Shown: in pieces, positions 33,159-42,998 of the stretch
Layout: the number at the start of each line of letters is the position of its first letter
Numbering within the stretch: the first letter of the stretch is position 1
Assembly: GCA_030867875.1 (NCBI GenBank)
Contig: JAOWCC010000577.1
Location: forward strand, 93,415,740-93,479,739
Direction of reading: 5' to 3'
Length of the DNA: 64,000 bases
Source: Actinernus sp. WN-2022
Taxonomy: Eukaryota; Cnidaria; Anthozoa; Actiniaria; Actinernidae
Program-made: the position numbers and the translations under genes
Notes under the pieces: model-generated
Told to the model about the DNA's origin: nothing
Databases searched by the model: none
What the model saw: the letters and a program-made list of their open reading frames with translations, nothing else

Positions 33159-33164
33159 AATAAA
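33159..33164 (+). promoter_or_regulatory. Candidate native poly(A) signal of the GPCR gene
   Basis: AATAAA. With the MITE and one duplication copy removed it would lie about 80 bp after the stop codon, a normal short 3' UTR. Another AATAAA at 32983 lies inside the MITE and could now act first. Confidence 0.4.
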
Positions 33165-33978
33165 ATAGAAATTAATCTACTCCATTTATGATAGGACTGG
33201 TCTGAATATAGTAGCTTCCACAGGCATCTCTAAGTAACAGAAACTGCGAAAAAATACTACATTGGGTTACATGTACCTGGAGGAGAGAAGAGGAGGTCTG
33301 GGGAGGAGGCAAGGTCTGAATAGTCAATCTATTTAGTTCTCACGATATTTGCAAGGGAGCACAGCTTGTGTTCTATCAGCCCAATTCCACTGAAATACGT
33401 CTTCAAACGCAACGCTCATGCGTGAATTTGACATGGGGGAAATTTAACGACTATAAAACCTGGATTCACTTTACCTAAATCGGCCCCACACCCCCAAATT
33501 CAAGACAAGCCAACATAATATTCATCAAAGCAAGTTTACAGTTTGTTTGTTTTCATTTGCTATTTCGTTTGAGCAGTAACTAACACCAGATATTTTAAAT
33601 TTCATACAAGCTTTGTATTGTTTTCTGAGCTTGGGCTTCCACTGCCATTCAAAATCTGAAATTCAAGGCATATCAAACAGTTGTTGTCGTTCAGAGTAAT
33701 ATTTGGGCCTGACTAGATGCTAGCGAGGCATACGCTCATCCTTTTCAAATTTCGCTATCGATTTTTTAAATCGCATTTCCTGTAGCCTACGTTGTATCCG
33801 CCTCTCTTCCACCGGCTCGCTACACTTCCTGAACGTGTTCTAGTATTCGACGATCCGTCCTGCTTTCCAAATATGGAATATATTAACCATATATGGAATA
33901 TCACAGAGAGCTCTTAGGAACGACACTTTTCTCAATAATTTGTTTGATATGTGTTTTTAAAGAAAAAAAATCATTTGC
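33165..33978. other. Gene-free stretch
   Basis: A purine-rich GGAGGAGAGAAGAGGAGG segment lies near 33281. Nothing else was recognised. Confidence 0.3.
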
Positions 33979-34300
33979 TAGACATCATGCATGACTATAG
34001 CTAATTAAGCGGTGCGAAATATATTTCGCTTGATGACTTCTTTAACTAAAAAATATAATTACTTGAGATTTATATTTTCCTCTTAGACATCATGCATGAC
34101 TATAGCTAATTAAGTGGTGCGAAATATATTTCGCTTGATGGCTTCTTTAACTAAAAAATATAATTACTTGAGATTGATATTTCCCTCTTAGACATCATGC
34201 ATGACTATAAGCTAATTAAGCAGTGCGAAATATATTTCGCTTGATCGCTTCTTTAACTAAAAAATATAATTACTTGAGACTGCGGATATTTTTCTCTTAG
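33979..34300. repeat. Tandem repeat, three units of about 106 bp
   Basis: Each unit begins TAGACATCATGCATGACTAT and contains the perfect palindrome GCGAAATATATTTCGC followed by TTCTTTAACTAAAAAATATA. Units start at about 33979, 34085 and 34190. Confidence 0.88.
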
Positions 34301-34354
34301 ACCCGGCTTTGTCCTTTCTCTCCAGATTATTCTAAACGAAATCTACCCCTAACA

Positions 34355-34509
34355 ACCCTGGGTTCCAGAGGCCCGAAGAAATAAGAAAGGCCCGAGAAGT
34401 AAAAGAGAGAAGAAAGGGAAGAGAGAGAAGCTCTCTCCCTCTCGTCGCTTCGCTCCTCGCTCGTGGCGCTTCGCGCCTTAACCTCTTAGAACCTCTGACA
34501 GCCAGGGTA
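34355..34509. mobile_element. MITE with ACCCTGGNTNCCAGAGG ends
   Basis: ACCCTGGGTTCCAGAGG at the left and CCTCTGACAGCCAGGGT at the right are inverted. The interior is purine-rich, then CGCTTCGCTCC-type. The ends match those of 55718-55922. Confidence 0.55.
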
Positions 34510-34560
34510 ACCCCTGACTGGTACGCGCGAACATTTGCAGAGCACAGAGAGTTATAAATA

Positions 34561-34683
34561 AGGCCCGATTCAAACGTCGAACTTTTCATGCGCCGAACGC
34601 AATTGAAACAAAAGATAATTAAGCGGCTTCTTTTGATCTAATTAGGTTCGATGCATGAAAAGTTCGACGTTTGAATCGGGCCT
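34561..34683. mobile_element. Foldback MITE, 31-bp perfect arms
   Basis: The arms 34561-34591 and 34653-34683 are complementary at all 31 positions (AGGCCCGATTCAAACGTCGA start). The loop contains GAACGCAATTGAAACAAAAG. A related, interrupted copy spans about 37235 to 41370. Confidence 0.85.
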
Positions 34684-34718
34684 AAGTTACCAGAAGTCTC
34701 GATAAGCAATGACATGCG

Positions 34719-34950
34719 ACCTATCAGCTTACGGTATAATCTATTTTTAGAACGGCGCTCAACTACTTTCGTGGGAGAACAACAATGGCAGCCATGTTTC
34801 TTTTATAAACACAAAATTAGTTTTCTTATTAGAACAAAGGCTTTCATGTTTGGACCAATCAGTGTTGCTGGTACAATTAGGTGCAAACGCTTAGCTATCG
34901 ATGTTGCGATAATCGTTTTCTAAAAATAGATCGGTTATCCCGTAAATTGT
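34719..34950. mobile_element. MITE, GCTTACGGTATAA family, copy 1
   Basis: GCTTACGGTATAATCTATTT at 34728 and TAAAAATAGATCGGTTATCC at 34921 are inverted. The middle (ATGGCAGCCATGTTTCTTTT, ACACAAAATTAG) matches 51609-51926 reversed. Confidence 0.7.
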
Positions 34951-35021
34951 GAGGGTTATGAATTTGGGGTAGAATGTGACCCTGGTTTAATTATTTGCAG
35001 TGGGAATTGGGGCAGAGTTAA

Positions 35022-35528
35022 AGTGCCACTACGATCAAATTTTGACATATCAACTGAATGTTTTTGCATATTCGGCAAAGTACAGTTGATATATTATTAC
35101 GAGTTCAAATCGTTTTTCGAGTCTATTTTTTTAACCTAAACGTCCGCCACTATTGGAGGCCGTTCCCTTTGTTCATCTTATTCAGCGGAAGTGATGTCAT
35201 TTACTCGACGCTCGCCTGCACCGAACACAACGTCTTCGAGGCATATCTCTACTAAAACAAAAGGCGTCTTCACGTACACAAGAAGAAAGTTATATTATTT
35301 TTTTCTCGAGGTTGGCTACTTTCTTTATGCACAATGATTTCGCGCGACGTGATTGTCGTGTTAAGTGCACGACATCCAGTATAAATTGCGGACATGATTT
35401 TACTGGTAAACTCTCCTAAAATTGTGTGGTTTAACTTGCCCATTTGAGAATATTTTTACTATTTCGGATATTGTTGACCTATTGAAAAGTGGCAAATCGA
35501 AATGGCAAATGTTCGTCGTAGTGGCACT
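35022..35528. mobile_element. 507-bp MITE flanked by TTAA
   Basis: It starts AGTGCCACTACGATCAAAT and ends with TCGTAGTGGCACT. TTAA is exactly outside both ends (35018-35021, 35529-35532). The end sequence shares AGTGCC with the 9651-10107 element. No ORF of note. Confidence 0.8.
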
Positions 35529-35639
35529 TTAAAATTGCCCCTTCTTACATGGCGGCCAATTGTTGCCTCGAACTGAGCAGTTTCAGAACGAGTTTAGACG
35601 AGCAAAAACAAAGGTTTATTATCCTCCTGGGACTCGGCA

Positions 35640-36167
35640 CAAGGGCACCCAACGAGTACTTTTTGAAATTCGTTTGAAACCAGTTGTCTGCAGCTTATCT
35701 AGCCATTTTAAGGCGCCTACTATGTCTTTTAACGTATTCTAGAAAGCTATTAGCTGTTCGGATTTTCTAGGTGGAAATCGCGTCAACCGAAAATACTATG
35801 GCAAAATATTCCCGGCCTACGAATTTGTTAGTAGTCTAGAAGATAACAAGAATTTTCTAGCCCAAGTAACTTCATGTTGCAAAGTTTTGTGGAGGTACAA
35901 ATGTTTTAGGGATTCTTTTTTCCTGTTCTGACTGTATTGATCAGACGAATTGGGACGTACGAATATTTTAGGGGAAACCTTTTGGTCTCCCTTTCTTCTA
36001 TAATTTTCTAGGGATTAAAAACAAATGTTCTAGGGATTGAAAACTAATTTTCTAGCCAGTATTTCAGAAAACAATTTTCTAGGGACAATTTTTTCAAATC
36101 CGAAAGTTTTAGGCTAACTTACACTCCCGAACAGCTTTTTAACCGAAAACTTCGTTGGGTGCCCTTG
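35640..36167. mobile_element. CAAGGGCACCCAACG element, short copy (528 bp)
   Basis: The termini CAAGGGCACCCAACGA and TCGTTGGGTGCCCTTG are inverted. TCGGCA flanks both ends (35634-35639, 36168-36173), a 6-bp target duplication. The interior has about nine TTTTCTAG-like words in one orientation (35763, 35853, 35903, 35966, 36004, 36027, 36048, 36075, 36107). It has no coding capacity. A second copy in reverse orientation is at 37299-41318 with a LINE inside it. Confidence 0.85.
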
Positions 36168-36298
36168 TCGGCATGGCTGTCTTGTGAGTCAATATAGTCA
36201 ATATAGAATCACCTTACATTTCAACGGAAGGGAAAGTTTCATTTTAGAGTTTTCTTTGCTCTTTCAAACCTCGAATAGCGCTAAACTACAAGAATACT

Positions 36299-36383
36299 CT
36301 GAGAATACCAAGACAATGGTCTAAATTAGAAGAAAAAAGAAGAGGCTTCTGGTATTTTTAATATGCAATCCGCCTATTGTGAA
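36299..36383. repeat. Dispersed repeat fragment
   Basis: GAATACCAAGACAATGGTC and a downstream GGTATTT also occur at 58745-58810 in the same order and orientation. Confidence 0.45.
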
Positions 36384-36397
36384 TACGCCTTTTGCAG

Positions 36398-36625
36398 GAA
36401 ACAGTCCCGTGCTGATATATCACTTCAGTAACCAATGAATTGCACTCGTGATCCCATGGGAAAGGCTTTACTGGAAACAGTCACATGCTGATATAGCACT
36501 TCAATAACCAATGAATTGAGCTTGTGATTCCATGGGAAAGGCTTTACTGGAAACAGTCACGTGCTGATACATCACTTCAATAACCAATGAATTGTGCTCA
36601 TGATCCCATGGGAAAGGCTTTACCC
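36398..36625. repeat. 76-bp tandem repeat, three units
   Basis: GGAAACAGTCNCNTGCTGAT begins each unit (about 36398, 36473, 36550), and CCCATGGGAAAGGCTTTAC ends each. Confidence 0.9.
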
Positions 36626-36910
36626 AGACGGAAACCCCAAACTTCCAAACGCTGTTTGGAGGTGTAAAATAGCATTTACAAACAGATTTTGCTAATAACA
36701 CTACAGATCACGTACTGAAACGAAGCCCGTCAGATTGTTTTGCGTGATTGCATTCCTGAAAAAGGCGCATTAAGATGTGAACTTGAACTAGCTAGTTTGC
36801 ATTTAATGTTAGCTATAGAGGTGGCTTAATATAAAGTGTGACATGAACATAAGGTGCCACTGGTATGTTGTTGTTAGGCTCGATTAAGACGCCGCTCCAC
36901 ATCCACTTTA

Positions 36911-37239
36911 GCCTGCAATGCAGACGTATTTTTTCACTCTCATAAATTCGAAGAAAAGAGTAACGTCTGCTTACCCAAGCGCTTAATTAGTTTCCAATAT
37001 GCAAGCACGACGTCAGCACGTTTGCCTAGTTATATTTTTCTGCCCAATCAAAGCCATTGTTAAAAGTTTAGTGAATTGGCGCGCCAGTGAACACTCTCCT
37101 ATGATTGGTCAATGGCAAATGTATTGTCTGAACTTTTAAATGCAACATACGTCACTTTCCAGGATATGAAAGGTAAAATCCGATTGGTCCATAACACAAT
37201 GAGCTGTGCAGAGTGAAAAAATACGTCGGCAAAGCAGGC
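36911..37239. mobile_element. 329-bp MITE flanked by TA
   Basis: GCCTGCAATGCAGACGTATT at the left and AATACGTCGGCAAAGCAGGC at the right are inverted. TA lies directly outside both ends (36909-36910, 37240-37241), suggesting a Tc1/mariner-type target. Confidence 0.7.
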
Positions 37240-37727
37240 TACATCCGCTTTTACTGAACGCAATTGAAACAAAGGATACTCATTGGGCGGCTTCGTTTCA
37301 AGGGCACCCAACGAAGTTTTCGGTTAAAAAGCTGTTCGGGAGAGTAAGTTAGCCTAAAACTTTCGGATTTGAAAAAATTGTCCCTAGAAAATTGTTTTTT
37401 GAAGTACTGGCTAGAAAATTTGTTTTCAATCCCTAGAAAATTATACAAGAAAAGGGACTGACTAAAATGTTTCCCCTAAAATATTCGTACGTCCCAATTC
37501 GTCTGTTCAATAGAGTCAGAACTGGAAAAAAGAATCCCTAAAAAATTTGTACCTCCACAAAACTTTGCAACATGAAGTTACTTGGGCTAGAAAATTCTTG
37601 TTATGTTCTAGACTACTAACAAATTCGTAGGCCGGGAATATTTTGCCATAGTATTTTCGGTTGACGCGATTTCCACCTAGAAAATCCGAACAGTTGATAG
37701 CTTTCTAGAATACGTCAAAAGACATAG

Positions 37728-37730
<3 letters not shown>

Positions 37731-37764
<34 letters not shown>

Positions 37765-40700
37765 CGTTTATTACAAATATTTCTCACTTACAGCTAAGTT
37801 AACTAAGTTTTAAGAAGGATATACTATATACTGCTCTAATTAAACTAATGCTATATTACAATTAAAAATTTCTAAATACATCGATTGTAGTTACTTACAA
37901 TTGTTATTGTAATCATTTGCGCCCGATATTATAAAGGTGTTTCAATATCTATTAGTTCTACATGATGGTATACACATAGGATTTCTACTCCTTAAGGTAA
38001 CAGTTGGGCGCGTTGTATTAAACGGTAGGAGGCCATATAGATTTCCCTCTGGATGCGACAGTATCCTCCGAAATAAACTCTGGCAGAGTTGTGACCTACG
38101 GTCCGCAAGGCTACATAGACCAGAAAAGTTAAGCTGGTCAGAATACGAAAGATCGTATCCATATATAATGCGTAGGGCTCGTTTTTGTATTCGTTCAAGT
38201 GAACAGCTAAGATAATCTGGGAGACTATAATGAAATACCGGGCTGGCATATAGCAACACAGATTGAATACAGGCAGTATAAAATTGGACGTCAAGTTCGT
38301 CTGCAGAAACATTAGCGCGCTTAAGCTGAACTAGGAAGTATAGTCTCTTTGACGCTTTTTTGATGGTGTCTGAAATATGAGAGTTCCATTTAAGATTATT
38401 CTGTAATGTTACACCTAGAATTTTAATTTCGTCCACTTCACCAAGAGTTGCCTCCCCTACCGTAACGGTGTCATAAATTCTCGGTGTTCTAGAGAACGAG
38501 ATTTTGAGTTCTTTACATTTCTTTGGATGCAATTCAAATCTGTTCTCTTTAGACCACTGATCTACACGATTAATTATCTCCTGTGCGTGGCTGCATTCGT
38601 TCTTTTTTATTACTTCGTGAATCGTGGTATCGTCTACATATTTGAAAATACCATTTGCGGATGGGGCATTCAGATCATTGATCATAACTATGAATAGCCA
38701 GGGGCCTAATTTGGTACGCTGAGGTACCCCTGCCGGCACTGACTCCCACTCTGAGAAGCAATCACTTGCAAGCTTAACACGTTGGCGCCTATTCGATAGA
38801 AAATCGCAAATCCAGTTCAGAATATGCAGGTTTATACCGTAGTTGGCGAGCTTATTAATTAATAGGGTGTGGTCGATCAGGTCAAAAGCTTTCCGCTAAT
38901 CTAAGGCAAAAACTCTGACATCATTCCCTGACCCATCGGTTGCTTTGGACCAATGGTGTATCATGCTTATCAAGGCGTGACTGGTTGACAGGTTAGGGAT
39001 ACACCCAAACTGGTCAGGACCAATGTACTTGAGCACCGCCGGTTTTACGTGAGCTTGCACTACAAAATCTTCAGCCACTTTAGATAGAGTTGGTGTTAAC
39101 GAAATAGGCCTTAGGTCTTTTGTGATATCTTTAACATGTGTTACTTTCGGGAGCGGAGTGATATTCGCACTCCATAAAAGGGGCAGTTTTTCCTCTCTAA
39201 GGGTGGAATTAATAATTGATGTCACCGGTTCGGTCAATATATACGAATACTCCTTTAAGATCCAGTTCGGGATATCATCTGGGCCATTCGCTTTGCCAGC
39301 ACAGATTCTATTTAACTGGGCTGTTACTGACTCAAGGGATACCAAAGGCTGGACAGCATCGCTTGAGTCGAACCGTATGTCTGCGACTAAAGGTTGATAA
39401 GACTGTTGGGGCTCTAGGAAAGCATTGTTTATTTGATTCGCCAAGTCAGATATTTCCTGTGAACTGGGGGAATCTCTTGAGAGCATGGTCGCTATAAGGT
39501 TATTAGTTTTCTTCGTCATGCCACATAGGCGCTTGCATTCTTTCCACCATTGTTTGGGGTTACAGTTATTTAGCTCTTTTATCTTCGATTGGAAAAAAAT
39601 CGATTTGCATAATTTGCGTTCTTTGTTTACTCGGTTTCTGTAAAATCGAAAAAGCGTGGAATTTGATTGATTAAGAGCATCTTGGCACTTTCTGATTAAC
39701 CATTTCAGTTGACCAGTCATCCAAGGTGCATCATTGGTATGTAGCTTCACAGCCTTTGTTGGCATAATAGTGTTCAAACCTATGCCGATCATAGAATTAA
39801 ACAATTCTAGTTTATCTTGTGCATTATTCAAAGTATCTATGGCGGACCAGTCAATTGTACTAAAATATCTCCCGAGGGCATCCTTTGAACTTGGCCGCAT
39901 ATCTCTAATCAACACTGTCTTCTTTGTTGTAGTGCCTTTTGTTCGTGACTGAGGGAAAAGGGATACTGTACAATGGTCAGACAGACCGAAAGGTGCTAAC
40001 TTGGTTGGCTCGCTGTAGTAGTCCTTGAGATTTGTTAAAACAAGGTCTAAAGTTCGCTCTCCTCTGGTCGGAAATTTTACCAGCTGTTTAAGGCGGTAAT
40101 GATTCGTTATTTGAGAAATATCTAGACGATTAAAGTCGCCAGTTATTATGATGCCCGCATTTGGATAAGAGCTTTCGATTTTTCCCAAAGTGTCTAGTAA
40201 ATAGTTGATCATATAGTTATCGTCTGCGCTTGGTGGATGGTAAACAACGCCGATGATTATGCTCGGAATTCCGCGGGGAAGACGATGAGGATTTAGTTTG
40301 CACCAGCGAACTTCAGTACCATCCGGATCTTCAAGGTTTTTAAGTTCTTCAAATTTAATGGAATCTCTTACGTATAAGCAAACTCCCCCATGCTGTGCGT
40401 ATGATCTGTCCTTACGGATAATCGTGTAATTTGGTATGTTGATAACATTACTGTCGACACAGTCTCTCAGCCAGGTCTCGGTAAAACAGGCAATATCGGG
40501 ATTTCGTGAAACGATAACATGAGATATTTCATCTATTTTGGGGGCCAAGGACATGACATTAGACACAATTAGCGAAGGAGTAAACACAGTTTGGTTTTCC
40601 TGAGGTTGAGGTGCAGGTGCCGTGGACTTGATATAAGTCAAATTTTGGATGTTGCGCTGGCGATAAAACCCAGAAGTATGGTTAGCAAAATGCTGAGTTA

Positions 40701-41245
40701 GTCGTACAGGAATCTTCCGCTGAGCTCCTCCTCTGCATCCTCGGTATCTTAGTAGGCCATTGGACTTCAATACACGAAGTATGGAAGGGACGACGAAACA
40801 GCGAAATTGGCGTCGTAGGTGTCGTAAGCTAGCACTCGTGTAACTAATTTGAGGTTTTTCAGGTGACTGAGCTTCTCTTTCAACTAGACTTTCTTCGCTG
40901 AAGTTTGGTCCAGGATTCGATAAGATGTCCATAAAGATGGTAATGTCTACTGGAGGGTCATGTCCTGGAATAACTAAGACTGTGGCTCCATGTTTCGACC
41001 ATTTGAGTAGTGCATTTCTTGCTCGGCTGAATCCGGTAGAGCAAAGTCGCAACGAAATTATTGATTTGGCCGGTCCATACGGGATAATTTGAGAGCTTGT
41101 ATCCCTATAAAGTGATTCTTGACTGTTATGATATCCATGTCTGGAGTTTTGGGCTTTAAAAGCGGTAGAAAAGGTGAAAAATGATTGATAAATTAAGAGA
41201 ACGTATAAAAACATGGCCGCCATGATAGCGCCTCCACGAAATTAG
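37731..41245 (-). mobile_element. CR1/L2-like LINE, nearly complete
   Basis: The minus-strand element inserts between GACATAGTAG and CCTTAAAAT of the host DNA element; the intact host sequence can be read at 35709-35731. The 3' end is TTGTAATAAACG followed by an (ATCT)n tail (37731-37766). The 5' end is within about 20 bp of the ORF start at 41223, so the 5' UTR is short or lost. Confidence 0.85.
37942..41223 (-). pseudogene. LINE ORF2: endonuclease plus reverse transcriptase, one nonsense codon
   Basis: One frame of 1093 codons, interrupted only by TAG at 38896-38898 (ALD-stop-RKAFD, where DFxKAFD is usual). N-terminal 200 residues: no known domain; a hydrophobic stretch near residues 4-20. 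Residues about 210-430: APE-type endonuclease with SNVMSL, CFTETWL, GVVYHPP, ITGDFN, LDLVLTN and LSDHCTV. RT follows: LRPISLTPTLSKV, GPDQFG, then after the stop DHTLLINKLANYGI, AGVPQRTKLGPWLFIVMIN (PQG is PQR here), KYVDDTTIHEV (YVDD active site), HPKKCKELKISFSR, LGVTLQNNLKWNSHI. The C-terminus is YGLLPFNTTRPTVTLRSRN. The two changes suggest recent loss of activity. Members of this group copy themselves by target-primed reverse transcription in the nucleus. Confidence 0.9.
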
Positions 41246-41324
41246 CCTTAAAATACTAGATAAGCTGCAGACAACTGGTTTGAAACGAATTTCAAAAAGT
41301 ACTCGTTGGATGCCCTTGTTGTTT

Positions 41325-41533
41325 ATCTAATTAGGTTTAGTATATGAGTGCAGCGGCATCTGAAACGGGCCTAAGATATCAAACCATATGAAAATATTTT
41401 ATTGTAGAATGGTCCAACAGGAGTTTGCTTCAAAAGTTTCGGCGCAGGTATTTGTATAGCGTCCGTACAGGATCTCCTTTCCCCTTCTTCTCTCCTTTCC
41501 ATGAGCCTGGCCTGTTCGCAGGCTAGTTCTTTT
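41325..41533. other. Short unassigned stretch
   Basis: The first 45 bp are the far side of the interrupted foldback. The rest shows CCTTCTTCTCTCC words repeated again near 41815. Confidence 0.35.
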
Positions 41534-41668
41534 GATCAATCCCGGTTACTGGAAAACCCCCACCCCTCCCCCATACTTCACCCAAACCTTCAATGGTTAA
41601 TCATTAATAAAACGGCGCATATCCAAGGGAGGGGTGGGTGGGTAGTTTCCCAGAAACCGGGACTGATC
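41534..41668. mobile_element. Foldback MITE, GATCA-CCCGGTT arms
   Basis: GATCAATCCCGGTTACTGGA at 41534 and CCAGAAACCGGGACTGATC ending 41668 are inverted; C-rich and G-rich stretches also pair. Confidence 0.65.
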
Positions 41669-41714
41669 CGTTCTTTTACGTGCCCCTCGTTTATATAAGG
41701 CCAACGGCTTAACG

Positions 41715-41812
41715 TCCTTGGTCAAGAACGCGGCCCGGGATTCGAACTCAAGGCGCATCCCGTATACGTACTCAAGACCGACACTCTACCGCTATGATAG
41801 GTTAGGCTATCC
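41715..41812 (-). mobile_element. tRNA-like SINE head
   Basis: On the minus strand, an A-box-like TAGCGGTAGAGTG (41783-41795) lies 45 bp upstream of a B-box GAGTTCGAATCCC (41737-41750), the spacing of a tRNA. The anticodon arm is poorly formed, so I call it SINE or tRNA pseudogene, not a tRNA gene. Confidence 0.55.
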
Positions 41813-41943
41813 TTCCCTTCTTCTCTCCCTCCACAAGCCTGTTCGCAGACTAGTAAAATAACCGATTGTGCTAGGGGTTGTCTCCCGGCACAACAACCTG
41901 TATAGCGATAGTCACTGCCCCGTAATCAATTGTCATTGAGCTT

Positions 41944-42302
41944 AAGCATCAACGACGGCGACGGCAGCGAGGACGGGACCTAGAAAAATGTTTTCTCCCG
42001 AAATATGATGTTTATTATATCCTTCGTTCGTCTTTAATTACTTTTCACATTCATATCTTCGAAAAATATGATAAGCATAGAGTTCCGGAAGTTCACGCCG
42101 AACGAAAAATGCAGTGATTTACTTTGATACGTTGGCGTTCTCTTGTAAACGTAAAATGTGGGGTTTTCACGTTGTGTTTTTCCAGACTATGGTCGAAATG
42201 TAGGCGACTGCGGGCATTTTCACGTGCAGTTATTGTATTTTGTAATTATTAGGCTATTGTCTTATGCCGTCGTCCTGGACGTTGCCGTCGTGGTTGCTTT
42301 TA
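41944..42302. mobile_element. MITE with ACGACGGCGACGG ends
   Basis: AAGCATCAACGACGGCGACG at 41944 pairs with CGTTGCCGTCGTGGTTGCTT near 42280-42299. About 359 bp, no ORF of note. Confidence 0.6.
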
Positions 42303-42998
42303 GTAAGCCAACCAGAGATCCATTGGTTCCTGACAGCGGCCTTTTGATATTTTGGTTGGCATATTAGCATAACAATTGTAATGTTTATCAACACGAAGAT
42401 CGCTATTCTGGAAATACTAACTACACAAACTACATGGCAGCACATTGCGCCGAAATAGCAGTTCCTAGCAAAAATCCGCATTTGAATATCATCCTATAAA
42501 ATATTTCCGAGCTATATAAAAATGTCTTGAATACCTTTACTTCTTCTGCGTGGTTGAATCGCAAAAAAGACATGTACGAGCTCGTATTTAATGATATCAA
42601 AACAATGAAATATAATCTTAATTTATTATGTTTCCGTTTTTACGTATTGAAGACTGCAACGCAAACCTACCCATACACAAACTATACAATGGAGTAGTGA
42701 CGCTCTTGTGCCAAGGAGTGGTTTATAACGATGCTATGCGGACCCAGGGGATATAAACAATGGGTAACTAATCACGGTAGCCTACCAGAACGAGATAAAA
42801 TAACCTACACACGTTTGTGAAACTAAAAATTTCAAATAATTATCATGGGGCATGACGATTCGCTCTCTTCCATCATTCTCTCTTGCACGAAAGTCTCTAA
42901 CTTTGTGCTGCCGGTACCTTCAAAGCCTTTCGTGCTATATCATCCAAACTTTCCTAACTATTGATTTCAACGTCAGCTCAGTTTTGGGAAACGTTCAT
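42303..42998. other. Gene-free stretch
   Basis: No gene or repeat recognised before the satellite begins. Confidence 0.3.

Larger units (their letters stand above)
37299..41318. mobile_element. CAAGGGCACCCAACG element, long copy disrupted by a LINE
   Basis: The same termini as 35640-36167 in reverse orientation. The flanks are TCGTTT (37293-37298) and TTGTTT (41319-41324), a 5-of-6 target duplication. Removing the inserted LINE leaves about 500 bp matching the short copy. It lies inside a diverged copy of the 34561-type foldback: GAACGCAATTGAAACAAAGG (37258) on one side and CTAATTAGG with GGGCCTAAG (41327-41370) on the other. Confidence 0.8.

Noticed and set aside
41715..41812. Functional tRNA gene (also 51115-51200)
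   Set aside because: A and B boxes are present, but the acceptor stem and anticodon arm do not fold well. SINE head or pseudogene is more likely.
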